From JACQAI01 sp035507915 (GTDB lineage: Bacteria > Pseudomonadota > Alphaproteobacteria > Elsterales > Elsteraceae), in NCBI GenBank assembly GCA_035507915.1, contig DATJNS010000164.1, positions 1 to 9,602 on the forward strand: DNA of 9,602 bases, read 5' to 3'. Shown here in pieces: positions 1-5,552 of the stretch (the stretch's first letter is position 1; each line of letters opens with the position of its first letter). The position numbers and the translations under genes were made by a program. The notes under the pieces were generated by a model that did not search any database, was not told the DNA's origin, and saw only the letters and a list, made by a program, of their open reading frames with translations.

Positions 1-798
1 ATCACCGGCGTCGACGTCACGCGGATGAGCGACGCCGAGTTCGACGTGATCTACCAGACCTGGCTCGAGCGCAACGTGATCTGCGTGCGCGGCCAGTCGC
101 TCGCGATCGAGCAGTTCCTCGCCTACAGCCGGCGCTTCGGCTTCGTCCATCCGCACCCGTCGAAGAGCACGCGCCATCCCGAGATCCCCGAGATCACCAT
201 GCTGGGCTTCAACAAGCACCGGTCCGACGGCACGCTCGACGAGGTGATCTACCGCCGCGGCGCCGAGAACTGGCACACCGACGGCGCCTACGACGCCGAG
301 CCCTTCAAGGCGACCCAGCTTTACGCGCTGGCGATCCCGAGCCGGGGCGGCGACACGTTGTTCGCCAGCATGTACGCGGCCTACGCGGCGCTGCCCGAGC
401 GCCTGAAGCAGCGGCTCGAGGGGCGCCTCGGCGCCTTCACCTACGGCGGGCGCCGCCACGCCACGGCGCTGCTCAACGAGGAGGACCGCGACTGGCAGCC
501 GGTGTTCCATCCGGTGGTGCGCACCCACTCGGAGACCGGGCGCAAGGCGCTCTATTTCGACCCCGGCAAGATCCTGCGCATCGAGGGTCTCGAGGCCGCC
601 GAGAGCGACGCGCTGATCGAGGAACTGGCCGAGCGCATGATCCAGCCCGGCGCGCAGTGGCGCCACCAGTGGCAGAAGGGCGACATCGTGATCTGGGACA
701 ACCGCTGCTCGTACCACCGCGCGGCCGCCGACTACCCGCCCGACGAGGAGCGCCTGCACTGGCGCGTCTCGATCAAGGAAACCGACCGCCCGAACTGA
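1..798 (+). CDS. TauD/TfdA-family Fe(II)/2-oxoglutarate dioxygenase, 5' end missing
   Basis: The reading frame is open from base 1 (ITGVDVTR...) to TGA at 796-798. ITGVD is a motif normally found some 15-20 residues into TauD-family proteins, so the true start lies upstream and the Met at 25 is internal. Counting from that Met, the Fe(II) facial triad is visible as H84 and D86 (NWHTDG) and H231 (CSYHRAA), with R247 (LHWRVS) as the expected 2-oxoglutarate carboxylate ligand; GGDTLFAS at 108-115 is also typical. Family members couple 2-oxoglutarate decarboxylation to hydroxylation of a small organic substrate such as taurine or a phenoxyacetate, in the cytoplasm. The substrate cannot be read from sequence. 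It converges on the flavoenzyme gene downstream. All catalytic residues are present, so it should be active. Confidence 0.93.
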   Translation: MTGVDVTRMSDAEFDVIYQTWLERNVICVRGQSLAIEQFLAYSRRFGFVHPHPSKSTRHPEIPEITMLGFNKHRSDGTLDEVIYRRGAENWHTDGAYDAEPFKATQLYALAIPSRGGDTLFASMYAAYAALPERLKQRLEGRLGAFTYGGRRHATALLNEEDRDWQPVFHPVVRTHSETGRKALYFDPGKILRIEGLEAAESDALIEELAERMIQPGAQWRHQWQKGDIVIWDNRCSYHRAAADYPPDEERLHWRVSIKETDRPN

Positions 799-824
799 GC
801 CGGTCGCACACGCATCGTTGCCCA

Positions 825-851
825 TCATGGCCGGCACAAGGCCGGCCATGA
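825..851. repeat. Perfect 11-bp inverted repeat between convergent genes
   Basis: TCATGGCCGGC (825-835) and GCCGGCCATGA (841-851) are exact reverse complements around the 5-nt loop ACAAG. The element lies in the 89-bp gap between two convergent gene ends, where it could act as a bidirectional transcription terminator, although no T-run follows on either side. The core (GGCCGG-ACAAG-CCGGCCATGACGG) also resembles, from memory, short palindromes dispersed through intergenic regions of many alphaproteobacterial genomes. The two explanations are compatible. Confidence 0.6.
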
Positions 852-887
852 CGGTGGAAGCGTGCGGCGGACTGACTCGGCGCCGCC

Positions 888-2084
888 TCAGGCGTTGCGC
901 GGCCAGTCGGGCTGCCAGAGGAAGTCGGGGCCGAGCTGCTTGATGTCCTGGCAGCCGATCTGGCCCATCACGAGATCAATCTCGTTGCGGAAGATGTCGA
1001 CCGCCTTCTTGACGCCCGGCAGCCCGCCGGCGACGGCACCGTAGAGCGTCGGCCGGCCGAAGAACACGAACTCGGCGCCCAGGCAGAACGCGATCAGGAT
1101 GTCGGCGCCGCGCCGCACGCCGCTGTCGAACATCACGGCCAGGCGGTTGCCGACCGCCGCCTTGACCGCGGGCAGCACGTCGAGCGCCGCTGGCGCCTGG
1201 TCGAGCTGCCGGCCGCCGTGGTTCGACACCATGATGCCCTCGCAGCCGAGCTCGGCGCAGCGCACCGCGTCGGCCGGGTTCATGATGCCTTTGACCATCA
1301 GGTTGCGCGGAAACAGCTTGCGGTAGCGCTCGAGGTCGCGCCAGGTCTGGGCGTGCGCCGGCACCTGCGAGCGCTGGAACTCGACGACCTCGGTCGAGTT
1401 CGAGCCCGCCGGCGCGTAGGGCACCCAGTTGCCGACCGTCGGCGTGCCGCCGTTGCGCACATACTCGAGCACCCAGCCGGGGTGCTTCAGCGCCTCGGCG
1501 AGGATCGGCAGCTTCAAGCTCATCGCTGCGCCCAGCCACGAGGCGCCGCGGATGTTGGAGAAGCCGTTGCGGATGTTGCGCTCGCGTTTCGAGCCGACCG
1601 GAACGTCGACCGTCAGCACCAAGCCCTCCATGCCGGCATCGGCGACGCGGCGCACCAGATCGTCGGAGATCTTGGGATCGCGCGCGGCGTAGAGCTGGTA
1701 CCAGGCATGCTTGGGCGCCACCCGCGCCGCCGCCTCGATCGTGTCGTTGCTGGCGCCCGACATGATGTAGGGGATGTTCGCGTCGGCGGCGGCCTGGGCC
1801 AGCATCAGATCGGCGCCGCGCCGGAACAGTCCGGCGCCGCCGGTCGGCGCGATGCCGAACGGATGCGAGTAGGTGCGCCCGAACAGGGTCGTCGACTGGT
1901 CGCGCTTGGAGACGTCGACCAGGTAGCGCGGCAGGAGCTGGTGCTTCTTGAAGGCGTCGGTGTTGCGCGCCAGGCCGTGCTCGTCCTCGAGCCCGCCCTC
2001 GATGAAGTCGAAGGCGATCTTGGGCAGGCGGCGCTTCGCCATCTGGTGCAGGTCTTCGATGTTGACGGCTTTCTCGACGCCCAT
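888..2084 (-). CDS. FMN-dependent alpha-hydroxy-acid dehydrogenase/oxidase (LldD/glycolate-oxidase family)
   Basis: A 398-residue protein of normal family length (about 360-400). It should oxidise an L-2-hydroxy acid such as lactate, glycolate or mandelate to the 2-oxo acid using FMN. Aligned by eye with spinach glycolate oxidase, these key residues are present: Y132 (YQLY), D160 (LTVDVP), R167 (KRER), K265 (LMVKG), catalytic H289 and substrate-binding R292 (SNHGGRQLD), and the FMN-phosphate region DSGVRRGADIL (320-330). The residue matching Tyr24 is F27 (FDFIEGG). The ATG at 2082-2084 was chosen because homology begins there and GGGGGGAAGG precedes it by 8 nt. The frame stays open upstream to 2360, but that part reads as low-complexity, non-family sequence and overlaps the divergent gene. 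The electron acceptor (O2, cytochrome or quinone) is unknown. Confidence 0.93.
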   Translation of the reverse strand: MGVEKAVNIEDLHQMAKRRLPKIAFDFIEGGLEDEHGLARNTDAFKKHQLLPRYLVDVSKRDQSTTLFGRTYSHPFGIAPTGGAGLFRRGADLMLAQAAADANIPYIMSGASNDTIEAAARVAPKHAWYQLYAARDPKISDDLVRRVADAGMEGLVLTVDVPVGSKRERNIRNGFSNIRGASWLGAAMSLKLPILAEALKHPGWVLEYVRNGGTPTVGNWVPYAPAGSNSTEVVEFQRSQVPAHAQTWRDLERYRKLFPRNLMVKGIMNPADAVRCAELGCEGIMVSNHGGRQLDQAPAALDVLPAVKAAVGNRLAVMFDSGVRRGADILIAFCLGAEFVFFGRPTLYGAVAGGLPGVKKAVDIFRNEIDLVMGQIGCQDIKQLGPDFLWQPDWPRNA

Positions 2085-2092
2085 GGCTCGCG

Positions 2093-2102
2093 CCTTCCCC
2101 CC
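2093..2102 (-). promoter_or_regulatory. Ribosome binding site of the alpha-hydroxy-acid dehydrogenase gene
   Basis: Read on the minus strand, GGGGGGAAGG ends 8 nt before the ATG at 2084. This fixes the start there rather than at the upstream in-frame ATG at 2126, which has no Shine-Dalgarno-like sequence, or at the much longer extension to 2360. Confidence 0.7.
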
Positions 2103-2147
2103 GGAAAATGACACTTTGCCGGCCATCAATAGCCGGTCGGACGGGTC

Positions 2148-2178
2148 CGGGAAAGGGTCAGGATGCTTTCCTTTCCCG
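2148..2178. promoter_or_regulatory. 9-bp dyad in divergent control region, candidate operator
   Basis: CGGGAAAGG (2148-2156) and CCTTTCCCG (2170-2178) are exact reverse complements separated by 13 nt, so the arm centres are 22 bp (about two helical turns) apart. The dyad lies in the 142-bp region between the divergent starts at 2084 (-) and 2227 (+). This is the geometry expected for a dimeric regulator controlling both genes. No regulator gene is seen in the window. The role as an operator is inference. Confidence 0.4.
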
Positions 2179-2226
2179 CGGCCCCCGCTTCGCCGATGAT
2201 CGACCCGAACCACCAGGGAGGCGACG

Positions 2227-3216
2227 ATGCGCGCGGTCTGGTACGAGCGGCAAGGCGCCGCCGGCGACGTCCTGACCTTGGGCGAGCTGCCGACGCCGAA
2301 CGCCGGTCCCGGCGAGGTGCGGGTGCGCCTCGAGGCGTCCGGCGTCAACCCGTCCGACACCTACCGGCGACGCGGCCCCGAGCCCGCGATGGAGTACCCG
2401 CGCGTCGTCACCAACAGCGACGGCGCCGGCGTGATCGACCAGGTCGGCCCGCGCGTCCCCCAGACGTGGCTCGGGAAGCGCGTGTGGCTCTACAACGGCC
2501 AGCGCAACGGCCGCTGGTGCGGCACCGCCGCCGAGTACATCGCGCTCGACGTCGACCTGGTGACCGAATTGCCGGCGCACGTGTCGTTCGCCGAGGGCGC
2601 GACCTTGGGGGTGCCCGGCATGACGGCGCATCGTTGCGTGTTCGTCGCCGGTCCGGTGCAGGGCCGCACGGTGCTGGTCACCGGCGGCGCCGGCGCGGTC
2701 GGGCATTACGCGGTGCAGCTCGCCGCCTGGGCGGGCGCCACCGTGGTCGCGACCGTGAGCAGCGCCGAAAAGGCCGCGCGCGCCCGCGCCGGCGGCGCGG
2801 CGCACGCGATCGATTACAAGCGCGAGGACGTCGCGACGCGCGTGCGCGAGATCACCGGCGGCGCCGGCGTCGATCACGTGGTCGACGTCGATTTCGGCGG
2901 CAACCTGGCGACGACGCTCGCCGTGCTCAAGAGCAACGGCAGCGTCGCGGTCTATGCCTCCAACGGCGACCGCACGCCGCGCGTGCCGGTGCGCGAGCTG
3001 ATGCAGCGCAACCTGTCGATCCACGCCATGTCGCTCGCCACCGTGCCGCACGAGGCGCGCCGGCGCGCGCAATCCGACATCGCGCGCTGGACCGCGACCG
3101 GCGAGCGCCTGCTTTCGGTGGCGGCGCGCTTCCCGCTCGCCGAGACCGCGGCCGCGCATCGCACCGTCGAGCGCGGCGGCAAGGTCGGCACGGTCGTGGT
3201 CGAGCCCCAGCGCTGA
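2227..3216 (+). CDS. Zinc-independent MDR-family NAD(P)H:quinone oxidoreductase-like protein
   Basis: A 329-residue medium-chain dehydrogenase/reductase. Residues about 1-120 form the GroES-like catalytic domain (GEVRVRLEASGVNPSD at 29-44, NSDGAGVI at 63-70). Residues about 125-260 form the Rossmann domain, with the nucleotide loop VLVTGGAGAVGHYAVQLA (149-166) and IDYKRED around 195-201. The cysteine/histidine ligands of zinc alcohol dehydrogenases are absent, and the SDGAG motif replaces GHE, as in quinone oxidoreductase/zeta-crystallin enzymes. It probably reduces a quinone or an activated alkene or ketone with NADPH in the cytoplasm. AGGGAGG at 2215-2221 lies 5 nt before the ATG and supports this start. 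It is transcribed divergently from the flavoenzyme gene. The exact substrate is unknown. Confidence 0.93.
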   Translation: MRAVWYERQGAAGDVLTLGELPTPNAGPGEVRVRLEASGVNPSDTYRRRGPEPAMEYPRVVTNSDGAGVIDQVGPRVPQTWLGKRVWLYNGQRNGRWCGTAAEYIALDVDLVTELPAHVSFAEGATLGVPGMTAHRCVFVAGPVQGRTVLVTGGAGAVGHYAVQLAAWAGATVVATVSSAEKAARARAGGAAHAIDYKREDVATRVREITGGAGVDHVVDVDFGGNLATTLAVLKSNGSVAVYASNGDRTPRVPVRELMQRNLSIHAMSLATVPHEARRRAQSDIARWTATGERLLSVAARFPLAETAAAHRTVERGGKVGTVVVEPQR

Positions 3217-3283
3217 GCCGTGCTCGGCGGCGATTTGTAACACGGCCGGGCTGGATTTCCTGGGCGGTTTCCGCGATGGTCGG

Positions 3284-3299
3284 TTGGCACGCAATCTGC
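3284..3299 (+). promoter_or_regulatory. Sigma-54-like -24/-12 element
   Basis: TTGGCACGCAATCTGC matches the sigma-54 consensus YTGGCACG-N4-TTGC with all eight -24 bases and three of four -12 bases, and has the required GG-N10-GC spacing (GG 3286-3287, GC 3298-3299). It lies in the 97-bp intergenic region directly before the acetoacetate-decarboxylase-like gene. The predicted transcription start, about 12 nt past the GC, is near 3311, only about 3 nt before the ATG. That closeness, and a weaker GG-N10-GC match inside a coding region elsewhere in the window, keep confidence moderate. Confidence 0.38.
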
Positions 3300-3313
3300 G
3301 AGAGCGTTTGGTC

Positions 3314-4057
3314 ATGAACCGCGCCGAGATCCTCGGCCTGCCGTCGATACCCGCGGCGGGCCCCAGCTACCCGTTCGGGCCGTTCCACTTCGTCGGCCGC
3401 GAGTATTTCGTCGTGCTCTACGAGACCGACGCCGCGGCGATCCGCGAGGCGCTGCCCGAGCCGCTCGAGCCCGCCGGCGACAACCTGGTGGCGTTCGAAT
3501 GGATGCGCACGCCCGACGCGTCGGGCTTCGGCGCCTACACGGCGGCCGCGCTCGTCATCCCCGCGACGCTCGGCGGCACGCGCTACAACTTCATCGCCCA
3601 GATGTATCTCGACAATGACGCGCCGATCGCGTCCGGCCGCGAGGTCTGGGGCTTCCCGCAGAAATACGCCCAGCCCTCGCTCAAGGTCGCGAGCGACACG
3701 CTCACCGGGACCATGCTGTATTCGGGCCTGCCGGTCGCCAACGGCAGCATGACGTACAAGCACGAAAGCCAGGCCGACGAGCTGCAGAAGACCGTGCTCG
3801 TGCTGACGCCGCCGCTCGTCACCCTCAAGGTGATGCCGGGCGCCGACGGCAAGCCCGCGATCGCCCAGCTCGTCACCTTCACGATGACGGACGTCAAGGT
3901 CACGGGCTCGTGGCACGGGCCCGCGCGGCTCGAGCTGATCCCGCACGCCAACGCGCCGGTCGCCGACCTGCCGATCCGCAAGGTCCTGCTCGGCCGCCAC
4001 TTCATCGCCGACCTGACCCTGCCCTACGGCCGGGTCCTGCACGATTATTTGAAGTAG
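3314..4057 (+). CDS. Acetoacetate decarboxylase-like protein with altered catalytic residues
   Basis: A 247-residue protein that aligns over its whole length with Clostridium acetobutylicum acetoacetate decarboxylase, as I recall that sequence: GREYF (28-32), MYLDN (97-101), GREVWGFPQK (108-117), DTLTGT (128-133), MTYKH (146-150), DYLK at the end. R29 matches the conserved Arg29. However, the Schiff-base Lys115 position is Q116 (FPQK instead of YPKK), with only the neighbouring lysine K117 kept, and Glu76 is A77. Classical acetoacetate decarboxylation is therefore doubtful; other superfamily members are known to catalyse aldol/dehydratase-type reactions. ATG 3314 gives a family-standard N-terminus. 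A TTG at 3284 would add ten residues without support. Only a weak GAGAG lies 9 nt upstream. The TAG stop is part of the 34-bp repeat array. Confidence 0.9.
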   Translation: MNRAEILGLPSIPAAGPSYPFGPFHFVGREYFVVLYETDAAAIREALPEPLEPAGDNLVAFEWMRTPDASGFGAYTAAALVIPATLGGTRYNFIAQMYLDNDAPIASGREVWGFPQKYAQPSLKVASDTLTGTMLYSGLPVANGSMTYKHESQADELQKTVLVLTPPLVTLKVMPGADGKPAIAQLVTFTMTDVKVTGSWHGPARLELIPHANAPVADLPIRKVLLGRHFIADLTLPYGRVLHDYLK

Positions 4058-4164
4058 GCGCTCGCGCCTTCGGCGGCCGCGCTTTGAATAGGCGCTCGCG
4101 CCTTCGGCTGCCGCGCTGTCGTTAGGCGCTCGCGCCTTCGGCTGCCGCGCCTCGGCTGCGCGCT
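4055..4164. repeat. Three tandem 34-bp repeats plus a partial fourth
   Basis: A 29-bp core beginning TAGGCGCTCGCGCCTTCGGC occurs at 4055-4083, 4089-4117 and 4123-4151, an exact period of 34 bp, with 5-bp linkers ttgaa and gtcgt. Copies differ at one internal base (G in copy 1, T in copies 2 and 3) and at the last base of copy 3. A degenerate partial copy (GCCTCGGCTGCGCGCT, two deletions) follows at 4149-4164. Each core holds the small hairpin GGCG-CTCG-CGCC. The first copy contains the decarboxylase-like gene's stop codon, and the partial one reaches the stop of the convergent gene, so the array fills the whole gap. It may serve as a bidirectional terminator. Confidence 0.85.
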
Positions 4165-5422
4165 ACGGCCGCCAGGCCTTGAAGCGGTCGATGTGGAGCG
4201 GCGCCATGTCGATCGGCGGCTTGCGGTTGGCGGCCAGATCGGCGATCAGCCGGCCGGTGACCGCGCCCATGGTCAGGCCGAGATGGCCGTGGCCGAACGC
4301 GAAGAAAGCGCGTGGCGTGCGCGGCGCCTGGCAGATCACCGGCAGGCTGTCCGGCGTCGACGGGCGATGGCCCATCCACGGCTTGGGGTCGCCGATGTTG
4401 AGATCGGGCAGCGCGCGCTTGACGATCGCGAGCAGGCGATGGGCGCGCCGGAAGTTGGGCGGCGCGTCGAGCTTGGCGAGCTCAGCGGTGCCGGCAATGC
4501 GCAGGCCGCCGACCATCGAGGCGATGCCGACCCGGTGATCGCCGACGATCACGGGTCGGTTCAGCTCGACGCGGGGGTCGGGCAGCATCAGGTGGTAGCC
4601 GCGCTCGGTGTCGAGCGGCACGAAGCTGCCGAGCTTGGCGGCCCAGTGCTTGGAGTAGGCGCCGGCCGCCAGCACGAGCCGGTCGACCGGCCGCGGCCCG
4701 CCGAAGGTGTGCAAGGTCATCTCGCCGCGATCCGTCATCGTGATGTCGCGCACGGTCTCCTGCACCAGCTCGCCGCCGTCCTGCACGAACTTCTGGGCCA
4801 ACGCGTGGGTCAGCAGGTGTGGGCTGGTGGTGCGGATGCAGTCGGGGAACCACACGGCGTGCTTGAAGGTCGAGGCGAGCGCCGGCTCGATCTGGCGCAG
4901 CTCCTCGAGCGGCACGTCGACGATGTTGACGCCGTTGCGCCGCCTGAGGTCGTGCGCCGGTCGCGCGGCCTCGAACGCCTTGTCGGTGTGATAGACGTAC
5001 ATCTCGCCGGTGTCGCGGATCAGGCCCTGCGCGCCCGCCGCGGCGATCAGCGGACGGTAGGCGTCGATCGCGCCGCCGAGCACCGACGCCAGGGTCTTGG
5101 CGATCGCCTCGACGCGCGCCGGCCGCGCGGCCAGGAGGAAGCGCAACAGATAGGGCGCCAGGCGCGCGAGATGGCGCCAGCGGATGATCAGCGGCCCCTC
5201 GGGATCGAGCAGCATCTTGGGCACCTGGCGCACGATGCCGGGCGTGGCGATCGGCACGCAGGCGCCGATCTGGATGATGCCGCCGTTGCCGTAGGAGCAG
5301 CCGTTGCCCGGCGAGATCCGGTCGATCAGGGTCACGCGATGGCCGTCGCGCTGCAGATAGAGGGCGCAGCACACGCCGACGGTGCCGGCGCCCAGGACCG
5401 TGTAGTGTCTCGGCTCAGGCAT
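4163..5422 (-). CDS. FAD-dependent D-amino acid dehydrogenase-like oxidoreductase (DadA family)
   Basis: A 419-residue DAO-fold flavoprotein, close to DadA length (about 415-430). The N-terminal dinucleotide loop VLGAGTVGVCCALYL (9-23) ends in an acidic residue at VTLID (30-34). CSYGNGGII (42-50) matches the DadA S-x-x-NGG segment, and PWMGHRPSTPDSLPVI (348-363) and FGHGHLGLTMGAVTGRLIADL (376-396) form the C-terminal FAD/substrate signature. DadA enzymes deaminate D-amino acids oxidatively and feed electrons to the membrane quinone pool; sarcosine-like or other secondary amines are alternative substrates for this fold. The start follows from the family N-terminus; no clear Shine-Dalgarno precedes it. 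It diverges from the ABC importer operon, so the two may share control and substrate. Confidence 0.92.
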   Translation of the reverse strand: MPEPRHYTVLGAGTVGVCCALYLQRDGHRVTLIDRISPGNGCSYGNGGIIQIGACVPIATPGIVRQVPKMLLDPEGPLIIRWRHLARLAPYLLRFLLAARPARVEAIAKTLASVLGGAIDAYRPLIAAAGAQGLIRDTGEMYVYHTDKAFEAARPAHDLRRRNGVNIVDVPLEELRQIEPALASTFKHAVWFPDCIRTTSPHLLTHALAQKFVQDGGELVQETVRDITMTDRGEMTLHTFGGPRPVDRLVLAAGAYSKHWAAKLGSFVPLDTERGYHLMLPDPRVELNRPVIVGDHRVGIASMVGGLRIAGTAELAKLDAPPNFRRAHRLLAIVKRALPDLNIGDPKPWMGHRPSTPDSLPVICQAPRTPRAFFAFGHGHLGLTMGAVTGRLIADLAANRKPPIDMAPLHIDRFKAWRP

Positions 5423-5459
5423 GGATGATCGGAAGCCCCGTTGTTCCCGTCACGATAGC

Positions 5460-5489
5460 CGCCGGTGACGCATCCGAGAAGCACCGGCG
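5460..5489. promoter_or_regulatory. 8-bp dyad in divergent control region, candidate operator
   Basis: CGCCGGTG (5460-5467) and CACCGGCG (5482-5489) are exact reverse complements with 14 nt between them, again giving 22 bp between arm centres. The dyad lies in the 130-bp region between the DadA-like start (5422, -) and the importer start (5553, +). On the minus strand a poor -35/-10-like pair (TTCTCG, 17 nt, TATCGT) overlaps it, so a bound protein could block that promoter. Both the operator and the promoter are inference. Confidence 0.33.
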
Positions 5490-5552
5490 ACCGGAGACCC
5501 GCGCGACCGCGTGGCGCTTGACGCCCCGTCGCCCCACCCCCACGCTGCCGGC

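Noticed and set aside
272..287. A CTGGCAC-type sigma-54-like match with GG-N10-GC spacing
   Set aside because: It lies inside the TauD-like coding sequence, over the NWHTDG iron-ligand motif, and lacks the TTGC -12 block. It shows such matches can occur by chance here.
1..2084. Taurine or sulfonate utilisation operon based on the TauD-like gene plus the SsuABC-like importer
   Set aside because: The two are separated by four unrelated genes on both strands, and no other sulfur genes are present, so the link is not supported.
1218..2111. A 297-codon plus-strand frame across the flavoenzyme gene
   Set aside because: It is antisense to an intact 398-residue flavoenzyme and has no recognisable domain.
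2085..2360. A 92-residue N-terminal extension of the alpha-hydroxy-acid dehydrogenase
   Set aside because: The extension is non-homologous, overlaps the divergent MDR gene, and a good ribosome binding site precedes the internal ATG at 2084.
2158..3315. A 385-codon minus-strand frame across the MDR gene, and a 371-codon one at 2927-4042
   Set aside because: Both are low-complexity Arg/Gly/Ala translations antisense to clearly recognisable enzymes, caused by GC-biased third positions suppressing stops.
4055..4164. CRISPR-like reading of the tandem repeats
   Set aside because: The linkers are only 5 bp, there are just three units and no cas gene is near. It is a simple tandem repeat.
4193..5428. 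A 411-codon open frame antisense to the whole DadA-like gene
   Set aside because: Its translation is rich in Arg, Gly, Ala and Val with no family motif, as expected for the shadow of a high-GC gene. The minus-strand product has complete FAD motifs.
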